A stretch of DNA of 64,000 nt, from assembly GCA_016584305.1 (NCBI GenBank), contig JACEEZ010019814.1, positions 150,001-214,000 of the forward strand, read 5' to 3'. The notes under the pieces are model-generated. The model was not told the DNA's origin. It saw only the letters and a program-made list of their open reading frames with translations, and made no database searches. Source of the stretch: Chionoecetes opilio (taxonomy: Eukaryota > Arthropoda > Malacostraca > Decapoda > Majidae). Position numbers and translations under genes: made by a program. This document shows positions 13,301 to 26,200 of the stretch, piece by piece. Numbering within the stretch: position 1 is the first letter of the stretch; every line of letters starts with the position of its first letter.

Positions 13301-16300
13301 AGTAACAAAAAGCCCACTTAGTTGCCAATCCCTATAAAGAAGACAGTAAGAGAATAAAGAAAGGGGGGGGGGGGCAATTTAGTTCGGAAGGTGTCTTGTC
13401 ACTCCTCTCTTGAAAAGATTTAAGTCGAAGGAAGGTGGAAAAAATCATAAGGCATACATACAAATGCCATATAATATGCCTGCATACTCCAACATTATTT
13501 TCCCATTCAACACAGGGTCATCTTATCACACTCCCGCTATCTATTCTACCCTTACATAATCTTGACTTGACTTGAATTGCATGATGAAAATATATAAAAA
13601 AATGCCTCTGGGTTAAATGTTATGGGTTATGACTTGCTTTTATGGATGTATTTCATTCATAAAGAGAGGGAAGCCTGTGTATGGATGTATGCTTCATTTC
13701 CCTGTGTATTATATATGTATACTGTATTGCTATTGCCCCTTCCTTGGTCTAGAAGATGACTTCATTTATCACAGGGTATTGATGTTGCTGCTGCTGATGG
13801 TAATGATAATTGTTTAATCTACTGTCAATAACACTATAGTCGCCACTGCACTAATGTCGCCAGGTGCCATATATTACAAATTTTAGCATCACTACAGATT
13901 TATATGTGCCATTAAAGAGGCATGGATAGTAGTTTATATTATGTACATATCTTTAGTGGCACATACAAGTCTGTAGTGATGCTAAAATTTGTAATATTCG
14001 CCTATAAAATTCGCCTGGCGACATTAGTGCAGTGGTGACTATAGTGTTATTGACGGTAATGTGTTAATCTTCCTTATTGGCTTCTTGTTTAGCATTCTGG
14101 TTTGACTGCCAAAGAATTGCTGTTAAGTTACATTTGGCTTCTTGGCACACATCCTGAAGCCTTGTTTACTGTAACTTTTTCAGAGTTTAAGGAGCTGGAT
14201 CAAATATTAGCTTTGTTGCTCATTGCCATATATGTATGTATTTTAAAGTGTAGGAAAATAATACTCAAATTTACATTGTTGATCAAATACATGTGTAGTG
14301 TTTAGTGCTTTGGGCTACAAAAAGTTGAGTACAAAAAGATGCTTCTGTTGATAGTAAGTATACATATAAGTACAATTTAGTACATAATTCATTGTACATA
14401 CATTATTGAGTAGTACCATAGAGTTAGATGTCTCTTAGATGCAAGTAATTGAAAGTTTCTTAGATAACAAAGTAAATTTCTGTAGGGTGCAAGTACTTTA
14501 AGACCCGACGAGATGGGTCTATCGCAGCTTCTGTCAGCCTTGAAGACCGCTTTTGTCCCCACACAAGCCTCGCTAGTGTTGGGCAGCTTGTGTGTCAACC
14601 TTTCCGTGCAGGATGACATTCGGGTATTCTGTTAAGCATTTATCAATTTGGGCAGCGGTTATGGGCCACATTAACAGTGCTTTGGGAGCTTCCCTAATCT
14701 GGTCAACTTAAGAGCTTGATTAATATTTGGGTTATTAACTCAGTGATCAGGCTGTGTGGCACATTGCTGCTAACCAAAGTATATAATATTTTCTCTCATC
14801 ATCATTAGTTAGTGAAGAAAGCAAACTTGCTCCTTTATTCACCTATGGAGAATAAGTTTTGTTTTGTATTTTGTAGTAATGCATTTTGAAATTTTGTAGC
14901 CTTCTTCATGTCATCAGTTGTACTTTGGACATTAAGATATGCTTACATCTTAAGAGTCAATTAAGATGAAATTTGGCATTTTTACATAAACCTTATTGTG
15001 TGGACATTGTGACAAGTGTGAGTGGGTGGAAAAGGGAACACAGGCTAGGAATGAATATTTTATTTCTAACTAGTTTCGCCCTAAGAGCGCGTCTTCAGGG
15101 AAATGTCAAGCCTCTGAAGACGCCCTCTTAGGGCGAAACTAGTCAGGAATAAAGTATTCAGTTCCTAGCCCATGTTCCCTTCACCACCTATAAACTTTAT
15201 TTAAAAAAATGGTATAATGCATAGGTATTTATCACATCAGCATACAAGAAAATTAATATAGGATGAGATAACTATTCCATATATCCATCCTCCTTAGTCA
15301 TACCATAACATCATACCTGCATGCCATACATCTGTACAGTATACTAGTACTAATGAATTACTGAAACATTTGAATTTCTGCTCTTTATTAATCTATGCAT
15401 CATAGCCATACAAATCTGTAAAACAAAATAAATGAGGCATTTCCATCTATGGTAGCCAATGCTTCCTTTACCTGTAATGAAGGGTGGTTTGTTCTTTGAG
15501 CCAGGGAAGAACATGTGCCAGAGACTTAACCATGTAGTGTAAATTGTGTGTCATCCATTACGGGATCCACCTATTACTGATTTATGGCATTGATTTGTCT
15601 TATAGATCCATATATTGCATGTTTCACTAGTATTTATACTTATACCTTAAAAAATGTGTTTGTTATGAAAATTTGTGCCTGTTAAGAATAAGTTTGGTGA
15701 AATTTTTGTCCAATTATTTAGGTTTTCTGAGTAAACATTAGTTGACTTACTCTGAATTCCCACAGGGGTCTCTGGTAGCCTCCCTCATGGGCATCCTGCA
15801 GCTGATGCGAGAGCCTCACTACACCAAGCTGTGGGACGCTCATATCAACTCAGGAATACACCACCTCCGCCACCTCCTCCACTCAACCATTGTCTTGTTG
15901 GCTGACCTGGTGCGGGCGGCTGTGTTTGCCAGTGACTGGTTTGTCATGCGCATGGTCACCAACTACACCATTCTGGCAGCCATGCAGGAGATCGCACAGC
16001 CTCTCATTGCTACATTCTTAAAGCAAGGAAGATTTGATAACCAGGTAAACTTGTATAGCCTTGAATCATTCTTCATACTAGTAATTTGCCATGTTGTACT
16101 ACTATACATGTTATTTAGAATTTGTAAGTATGGCATAAATTTCTATGTAGTAATAATCTTGGTATGTTTGCTAAATTTCAGCTGTGGAGCAGTTACTTGA
16201 ACCTGGCTGTTGGATTTCTAACTCAGCCTTGCCTACAGCTGGAACAATTTTCTCAGCAAAAGCGGCATAAAGTGTTAGAGCGCTACAATGATATGAGGGT

Positions 16301-18378
16301 TTTGATGGGATTTCAAATTCTTTCTATGTGGCGAGAATTAGGTAAGCTTTGTATTGTGTAAATATTTAATTTTAAGATTGAGTGTTTTTGTATACTTGGT
16401 AATGTGCATGCTCTTGAATATGTGCATGTACCTGTATGCATACATTACATATATGATGGTTTTTGTAATAATTTTTATATAATATGGCTATTATTTTTAG
16501 ACATTTGTTTAGCTAGCTTTAACCCCTTCACGCCCAGAACATAATTTCCATTGTAATTTGGGTACTATAAGACGATTTTTAATGAATATAAGCAATGTTC
16601 TATAGATATGACCTGTTTAGTATTCTTGTCCACTAGCTAATTTGGTATATTCAGTTAGTTTTCGTAGTTTTGTGGTTAACAACAGACTATTTTATATAGC
16701 AAAGGAAAGATCTGGGTGTGAAGGGGTTAATGATTGACATTCTCCCAGATGACCACCGCCTTCACTTCATCCCGGGCATGGTGGGACCCTTCCTGGAGGT
16801 GACGCTGGTGCCCGAGCCCGAGCTGAGGAAGGCCACCCTGCCCATCTTCTTTGACATGATGCAGGCGGAACAGCAAGCCAAGGGCAGCTTTAAACAAGTA
16901 AGAAGACATTTTTTTATTTATTTAGTTTTAATTTATTTTCTTCAAGACTGTCATTGAATAGAGTATTATTTGAATGTCAAAAGAAACTAAATACCAGTTA
17001 TCATTGTACTGAAAATTTTCCTATGATTTACTGAAATTCTGTAAATTCTCACCTTGTGATGATTAAACAATAGTTAAAATAATGGAATATCAGCCATGTA
17101 ATTTGAACAGAATCTGTTGTATTATGCCTCAAGTCAAAATATAATTTCCATTATTACCCATTACAGGTTGAGACAGAGTTGATAGACAAGCTGGACATCC
17201 TCGTGAGTGAGAACAAGGGTGATGATGAGTACCGCCAGCTGTTCAACACCATGTGAGTAGCCGCCTCACTCTCTGCCTGGTGCTTCTTGTATTCTTGTTG
17301 CCTAACAACCTAGGAGTAGCTGATTGGCTGAACTAACCATAACAAGCAATATCTTTTCATAGGATATGTTCATGAATTCACAGTTATAGTAACTGCAGTG
17401 AAGGATTGATACATCTTGTCGATGCATCTTTGGAAAAATATGAAACTAGATTTGATGATTGTTACAGTAATTTGTTCATCTACTTTGATGCTCAAAGTTT
17501 ATCTTAGACAATCATAGTTTTACTTTGAATTGGAAAACGATTTTGTGCCAATACAATGTGAAATGATATATAGTTTTTTAGATTCAGTATTACATAGCTA
17601 ATAGGCTACCATATCATATAGCTAACATTTTTAATTAGTTGTAATGCTCAACTAGGTTTTTTTTTAGTGAAACAGCAAAAAGCCCTTTTTTATATAATGC
17701 AAGAGAAAAAATTAGACTATTGTATTCTATAGTAATGAAAAGTATTACATTTTCACAGTAAGCTAAGTTGAAACTCATTTTTGGATACTTAATTAGATTC
17801 ACATTTGATTGTTAGTTCATATGATATTCTAGTTTTGGAATTAGTGGCAGGGCAAACTTATGCATTAGTGTCTACCATGCTCAGGCTATATGCCATTTCT
17901 ATTAATGATATAATGTTTTTCATGCCATGCCATCTAGGGAGCATTTGAGTGCTGTGTAAGTTAGCCACGAGTCTTTAACGGTTTTGCATGACTGACTGAT
18001 GTAGTTTGCACGGCTTATAACAACGGTATATATAACGGCTTATTTCTGCTTGAAAGATGTATAGTAGATGCTCGCTTTATCAGTGGTCCCTTATTCCTTC
18101 ATGACTTTCACTGTAGATAACTAAGATGCCATAATGTGACAAGATTATTTTTCATGCTTAAAATTGGCATTTCCTTACACTTTATCGTTTTGCCGCTGAT
18201 TGAATTTCCTTGTATTGATATACCAATACACCAGCTTACATTAGGGAGCAGCTGCTCTATACTTGCTTACTTCACAGATGTTATTTTCTTTATGGATCTT
18301 CCACTTCAATATAAGGAAAAAGTGTAGAGCCTTGTGTGCTTTTGTGTGGGTTCTGTGTGATCTGGCTGTAGTGGTGGT

Positions 18379-18423
<45 letters not shown>

Positions 18424-18709
18424 TCATCTAGTTGTATTTTACAGGGCCTGAGCAATGCTCGTATGGCCCCGTCTCCATATCAACATTTTTATTTTATTTT
18501 ATCATTCATCCTTAGTGCTTAGTCTTGGCCGAAGCCACCACCCCGGGAGGGGTCAACAAACCCCCGGCTAACACCCGGTACCCATTCACTGCTGGGTGGA
18601 CAGGGGCTCGGGTTTTAAGAAGACCGCCCGTCTGTCTTCGCTCCACCCGGGGATCGAACCCGGGACTTCTCGGTTGTGAGCCGAGCGTGCTAACCCTTAC
18701 ACTACGGAG

Positions 18710-18763
<54 letters not shown>

Positions 18764-21700
18764 TTATCTAGTGATATATGGGAAATGAGTAATATTTTTT
18801 GGGGCACATCTTCATATTATGGTCTATGATCTCATACAGCACACCCCCCCATTCCTTTGCTCAATGGGGACAGTAACTGCCCAAATTTGTCAGTGAAAAA
18901 TCTCCAGGAGCCAGTGAGGATTCGAACTGGCTAACCATAGAATGGCGCGCCAAAGCTCTATCCTTCTGGATCATCGTGGTGTGTGTGTGGTGTATGTGCT
19001 TGCCCATATTACTTGCTGCTCTAACTTATTTTTGCACTTTATGTGTAAAGTATCAACTTTCTTTGTGGTAGAAAAATTCTCATTTGCACATTTGCTCAGC
19101 AGTAAATATACGTATGTATTTGCATTGATGTAAGTAGTATTCCTGAAGAAAAGATTGACAGTATATCATTTATTGTGTTCAAGAAACAAGCAGACAAACA
19201 AGCAAAATGGAATTATTGTCCAGTTCACTAGTCATAAATGGTATTATATGTATATTACAGAATGTTCTTATCTCAGAATTTGTATACTTAAGAAAATTCA
19301 TATAGTTATACTTCAAATGAAAAAGTTGTTACAGAAGTACCAAGAATAGGGTCTTGAATGGTTTTATATTTTGTTACATTAGTCTGTTGGAGAAAGTGCG
19401 CTCTGATGACCCGGTTTGGCGTGAGAGTGGCACGGCCTTCATCAACTCGGTGACACGCCTGCTGGAGAGGCTGCTCGACTACCGCAACGTGATGCAGGGC
19501 GATGAAAACTGTGACAAGAGGATGAGCTGTACAGTCAATCTCCTGGTGAGTTAATCATACCACATTACTGTCAACATTATTACCATCATGTTTCAAACGC
19601 TATTATTGGTATTATTAGCGTAATGCAGAGTGTTAAATATAAAATAATGGAAAAGTTATGATGGAAGTTTGTTTTTATCAATGAAATACTCAAGCTTTTT
19701 TGTTTCTCATTCATCAGTCCTGTAAATAGCTGATATTTCTGTGATATGATTATTTTGACGATTACAATACATACTTTTTACTTTATTATATTCATCTACC
19801 TATTCACATGTAGTAAAAGGACAGTCATCTTGATAAGCAAATTTTTGTTCTAGAATTTCTACAAGAATGAGATCAACCGACAAGAGATGTACATCCGCTA
19901 CATTTACAAGCTACACGACCTGCACGTCCCGGCCGGCAACTTCACGGAGGCCGCCTTCACCCTGCAGCTGCACGCCAACCAGCTATCCTGGACGCAGCGA
20001 ATGCTCCACGCCGATCACCTCTATCCAGCGCAGACTGAGACGCAGAGGAAGGAATTGATATATAAGAAAATAATCAACTACTTTGACAAGGGAAAGGTAC
20101 CATTATTGTCTTTGAAATGTTCTTTGATATGCGTATATATATTTTTTCACTCTGTAACAATCTGCTTTGCATCGGACAGCTGAAGGGTGTGGCCTTGCAG
20201 TCTCTTGAGTCGTGATGGCATATGCGGATATTTTGTAAATGAGCATATTGTTAATTGGATTTTGTTCCACCCCACGAAGTATGTGACATGTGTTTTTTGT
20301 TGAAATTTTCATTTTACAGTTTTTCACAGGAACTCATTTCTTCTCATAACTTGCAGTGTTGGGAACAAGGGATTCCACTGTTAGAAGAATTATCAAATCA
20401 GTACAGGGCTTGCCTCTTTGACTACCAAAAGCTGAGTGAGGTGCTGAGACGGCAGGCATCATTCTTCGAGAAAATCCTGAGTGGCAAGCGCTATGATCAT
20501 GAATATTTTAGAGTTGGATTTTATGGTCTGGGACTTCCACTTTTTGTCAGGGTGAGTGCTACAATTTTTATTTTTCATTTGCATATCTCTTTGCCTTTGT
20601 GTGATGTTGAATGACTGGTTTTGAGAAGTCATGATGTAGTGATGTTGAAGTCTTTGTTGTATCTGATGGTATTGCATTGTGGTAACCTATCACTCCTTTG
20701 CAGAATAAAGTCTTTATATACCGAGGGTTAGAATATGAGCAGATTGGAGCCTTTACACAACGCATCCAGACGGAGTTTGCCCAGGCCAAAATGTTATCCC
20801 ACAACACTCCGCCGGATGACACAATACGCTCCTCCGACGGCCAATTCATTCAGGTAAGAACAATTTTTGTTAATATATCTTAATGCTTAAATTCTGGAAA
20901 TTCATAGAAAAATACTAATACTGTAGTCTTATAAGGGACATACTCTGCACATCTCAGCCTAGTGTAGCAGTAAGTTGTATTGTCCATTTATGTAAGCAAT
21001 TTTTTTTTTCATGGAATAGTTGTTAATTAATTGATGAATTATTGTCTTTCAGTTGATTTCACAAGACTTACTGGACATAGTAGAGCTTCTGAGGGTATTA
21101 ACATTTTTTTCATTCTTAAATCAGAAATCATTCTAATGTATATATATGTATTTTTTCTTCAAGATCTGTGCAGTGAAAGCCTTGCCGGAGATGAACCCAC
21201 TGTTTGATGGTGTGGAGGTGGATGAACGGATCCTCAAGTATTACTCTAACAACCACGTGAGGCAGTTTGTGTATGACAGGCCTACTCACAAGGGCCCGGC
21301 AGATAAAGATAATGAGTTCAAGGTATGATAGCATGTCATCAAACTGTTATTGCTAGTTATCGTAGATGATAGACATGTATCTTTAGGTGAAGTGAAATTA
21401 TTAACGTTTTCATGGATTTGTAATAAAGGTGTGAGGTTGCCATTATACATAGGAATACATAGTTTTACACCGTTGTTTCTTTGTCACTTGAGGAGAAAGC
21501 TCGAATAGGTTATCTTGATTGATGATAGGTTAGGTTTAAAGGGCAGGAGGACTTGGTTGCCCCCTTTATGAAGCAACCTTTTTTTACTTTAAAGTGAGTT
21601 ACTGTTTTCCTAAAATATGATGTGCTTTAGTATTGGTAGTGTGCATTGTTAAAACCATTTGTTTATTATAAGAAAATATGTAGAAAGACCATTATGAAAA

Positions 21701-22784
21701 CCCTTTGATTGTCATCTTGTCACCTGATTTTACGAGTTTTATTTTGTTTCAGAACCTGTGGATAGAAAGAATTACATATACTACAGAATTTGAGTTGCCT
21801 GGTATACTCAAGTGGTTTGAGGTGGTGGACCAGCGGGTGGAGCAGCTCTGCCCTCCACAGTATGCTTGTGAGACGGTGGACAGGCATAACAAGCAGCTGA
21901 GGCAAATTATCATTCACTACAGGGCTAATCCTCAGGTAGGGACCCCTCTTTATGTACTGTTGTGGATTTAATGTATGTGTTATTCAGTCTTTTACTACTT
22001 ATATCTACTTATTTTACTACTAATATCTATCCCCTGCCTTCCCCCCACTCTCTCTCTTTCTCGCTCTCTCTCCTCTCTCTCTCTCACTCTCTCTCTCACT
22101 CTCTCTCTCTCTCTCTCTCGTCTCTCTCTCTCTCGCTCGCTCTCTGCTCTCGCTCTCCCTCGCTCTCGCTCTCCTGCTCTCGTCTCGCTCGCTCTCGCCT
22201 CTCGCTCGCTCTCGCTCTCGTCGCTTCGCTCTCCTCTCGCTCGCTCTCGTCTCGCTCGCTCTCGCTCTCGTCGCCTCTCGCTCTCGCTCGCTCTCTCGCT
22301 CTCCGCTCGCTCTCTCGCTCGCTCTCTCGCTCGCTCATCTCGCTCTCGCTCTCTCGCTCTCTCGCTCTTCGCTCTCTCTCTCTCGCTCTCTCTCGCTCGC
22401 TCTCTCGTCTCTTCGCTCCTCGCTCTGCTCGCTCTCGCTCTCTCGTCTCGCTCTCGCCTCGCCTCTCTCCCGCTCTTCTCGCTCTCGCTCTCTCGCTCTC
22501 GCTCTCTCGCTCTCGCTCTCTCGCTCTCGCTCTCTCGCTCTCCGCTCTCTCGCTCTCGCTCTCTCGCTCTCGCTCTCTCGCTCTCGCTCTCTTCGCTCTC
22601 CGCTCTCGTCGCTCTCTCGCCTCTCTCCTCGCCTCTCTCGCTCTCTCGCTCTCGCTCTCTCTCTCTCTCGTCTCTCTCCTCGCCTCTCTCTCTCTCTCTC
22701 GCTTCTCTCTCTCTCTCGCTCTCTCTCGCTCTCTCGCTCTCTCTCTCGCTCCTCTCGCTCTCTCTCGCTCTCTCTGCTCTCTCG

Positions 22785-22815
<31 letters not shown>

Positions 22816-22845
22816 GCTCTCTCTCTCTCTCTCGCTCTCTCTCTC

Positions 22846-22877
<32 letters not shown>

Positions 22878-22904
22878 GTCTCTCTCTCTCTCTCTCTCTC
22901 TCTC

Positions 22905-22941
<37 letters not shown>

Positions 22942-22943
22942 GC

Positions 22944-22996
<53 letters not shown>

Positions 22997-23038
22997 CTCT
23001 CTCCTCTCGTCTCTCTCTCTCTCGTTCCTCTCTCTTCT

Positions 23039-23090
<52 letters not shown>

Positions 23091-23115
23091 TCACCTCTCT
23101 CTCTCTCGTCTCTCT

Positions 23116-23148
<33 letters not shown>

Positions 23149-23150
23149 CG

Positions 23151-23214
<64 letters not shown>

Positions 23215-26200
23215 CCCTCTCTCTCTCTCTCTCTTCTTTACTTACTCTATGTACTGTTGTGTACTTGATATACTGTGTGTTATTCAATTCTTTACTACTA
23301 AACAAGTCAATTTTGTGATGTTTTAAATTAGTTTAACTCCTTCAGACCCATAACGTAATTTCCATTGTAATTTGGCTACCATTAGACAATATTTAGTGCA
23401 TATAAGCAATATTTTATAGATATGACCTGTTTAGTATCCTTGTCGACTAACTAATTTGGTATATTCAGTTACTTTTCGTAATTTTATGGCTAACAACATA
23501 CATTTTTTATAGCAAAGAAAAAATCTGGGTGTGAAGGGGTTAATAAAAATATATGTTACTGTTAAATCTGCATCTTGTAAGAGGTGACTAACAGGGAAGA
23601 GGGTAAAAAACTGTGATCCCTTTTCTCTGTAGGTAGTGATATTTCCCATGACAACAAAAAGAAGAAGAATATGGTTTTTGTTATGTGCCCCCCTATTTAT
23701 TTAGATGGCCAGTTGTATGTAAAATAAACAAATCAAGCATTTATCATAATCACACCAGCCACACATGTACAAGAAACAGCAAAAATAATGTCAACAGCAA
23801 ATACATGAATCATATTTTACGTACTATAAAAGATATAAAACTCATGCCTGTAACATGCACTAATTTTAAACTTACTATAAAAAATGCAAAACTCATGCCT
23901 GTAACATACACTCATTTTAAACTTACTGTAAAAAATTAAAAACCTGCCAGTAACATACACTCATTTTAAACTTACTATTAAAAATTATAAACTCCTGCCA
24001 GTAACATACACTTATATACTTACTGATGAACTTACTTATTTACGTACTTACTTAAAAAAAAGCTGCCTATAACATACACTCATTTTAAACTTACTTAAAA
24101 AACAACAACTCCTGCCTGTAACATACGTACACTCATTTTAAACTTACTATAAAAAATACAAACCTGCCTGTAACACACACTCTGCCTCATTCCCCAGGAC
24201 AATATCCAGCCATTCACCATGAGGCTGCAGGGCACGATAGACGCGGCTGTGAATGGCGGCATCGCTAAGTACCAGGACGCCTTCTTTGTGCCGGACTACC
24301 TCGTGGTGTACCCAGAGAATAACGACCATATCAACAGGCTCAAGGTTCTTTTATCCGATCAGGTATGTGGAGTGGCTTCCCCTCTTGTAGTATAGTATGC
24401 ATCTATAGTGTATTATCTTGTAGTATATAGCGAAGCGTTATCATCGGCCGTCTAACCTCATAGAAAATTATGGGAAAAACTGATGTTAAACAGAAAGAAG
24501 AAGAAGAAGAAGTATACCTGGTGTATGTTCATTTCAATCACTGTTATGCTTTGAGTCATCCATTCATGATAACTTAAACTGTGGTCGTGATTGATGTTTA
24601 TTGAATGTGAACACGAAGCATCTTTTTTCATCATTGATTCTTGTATTGAATGATCGTTATGTATTTATATTTATTCCCATGTTTTGTTTTGTTCAGTCAA
24701 TGATCCTGGAAGGTGCCTTAGATCTCCATGGCAGAATTGCTCCTTCAGCCAACCAGCCTTTACATAAGCGTCTTGTTGAGGTGATGTACTAGCATGATTG
24801 ATCCAATAATCTCCCTGCATGAAGTTTTTTTGTGTGAAATAACTTGTCAACACTTGAAATTAATTTGTGACCAGATAATTTTTCAGATGATGGTCCAAGC
24901 TTTAAGAAATATTTGAATAATGACTTTAAATAGTAATGAGGGTTGTTTTTAAAGTCTGCAATGCATTTGAATCAGTGTATCTGATTGTTAATCTTTATAG
25001 GTATTTGAGGGCCTAAGGAGCAAGGTACGTAAAATGTGTTCAACGCCGCAATCGCAGCGGTCCACCTCCTCCCTGCAGTCCACGCCACCACCACCGCCCA
25101 CCCACCGCCGGGCAGACTCAGACCCCGCCACTGAGTTCAGGAGAACAGGCTCAATCATCAAGTAAGAATCTACCTGGAATTTATAGTCATTTTTTGTGTT
25201 TGAATATGTTGATGATGATCATATTTGTTTATCTGTCTCTATACCTGATGCCTGTTCCTAAGAACCCTCCCAAGGGAATGGCTGTTATGGAAGTCTCCAT
25301 CTATGCAGATAACTTAACCTAAGAAATAAAGATACATAGAAATAACAACCTAAGCAGTAACAGGATGTGAGTGAAAGGCGTGTGTATGTGTGAAAAATAT
25401 TGTAGAGGATTTTGTCTATGTATGTTATTTCTTATGTAAGATTTATGATTGCTTTGTAATTTGATTGTAAAAGTTGATGGCTTTGGAATTTTTTATTATT
25501 GTTTTTTATTATTTTTCTTTTTTTACATTAGAATTATGTACAATTTACTTGCAAAAATTTCATGTTTCATGAAGTTATTTTCTATATTTAGCATGTGTAA
25601 CATGCAATTTGTATAAGGTTATATATATGAACGAACTACTCTGGGTTTTGCGCCACCCCACGTTTGGGAGAAGGCCTAAAGCCCCGTCCACACTACCACT
25701 CACCACCGTCGGTGCTTGCCGTCGGTGCTTGCCGACGGGAAGCGCCGTTGCCAGGGTTGTGTCCACACGAACGGTTTTGTTCGGCGGTCAGCGCGCTTCC
25801 TGATTTCAAAGTGAGAGTCATGTTTTCTGCATATCGTGTACTCTCACTCGAGATTATGAAATAACCACAGGAGGTTTAGAAAAACTGACCCAACTATCAT
25901 CTTCATGACACATTTCTGCATATGCATATGCATATTTAGCAAGAAAAATATACGAAAACCTTTTTGTGTATTCTAAAAAATATAGCAAAAAGAAATAGTG
26001 TATAAACATTTTTCTCACTTTTTTGTCTTTAACTCGCTGCAATTTCCCGACCATTTCTCCCATTTAATTTTTGATCACATACTCGTAATCAGCTGACTTT
26101 CTTGGTTCTGATGGTGTACGGTACATAGCAATGCAAAATATAGATAGTGAAAACTGCGATAACTTGAAGCATGTGTTTGGCGCTGACCCGTGAGTGACGG

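Larger units (their letters stand above)
12587..15765. other. Intron 21 of spg (longest recognisable coding-free gap)
   Basis: Exons 21 and 22 are both phase 0 and join as [13 protein letters not shown], so no exon is needed here. The intron holds a 59 bp tandem repeat, poly-G and poly-A runs, and two foldback elements listed separately. The rest is AT-rich and unremarkable. Confidence 0.75.
17253..19382. other. Intron 25 of spg: AT-rich, two GT tracts and two SINE-like repeats
   Basis: 17253-18370 shows no recognisable feature. GT tracts lie at about 18379-18421 and 18713-18759. The repeats between and after them are described separately. Exon 25 (phase 2) joins exon 26 correctly across it. 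Confidence 0.7.

Noticed and set aside
14480..14640. Candidate spg exon within intron 21
   Set aside because: No frame continues the DOCK protein. Exons 21 and 22 already join in phase and match the family.
18422..18712. tRNA-Val gene on the minus strand
   Set aside because: It has A and B boxes and a cloverleaf-like head, but the acceptor stem is imperfect and it is fused to a SINE body with a microsatellite tail.
21962..23326. ORFs of over 400 codons on both strands
   Set aside because: Translation of the CT/GA tract (Ser-Leu-Arg or Glu-Arg only). No start context, no domain.
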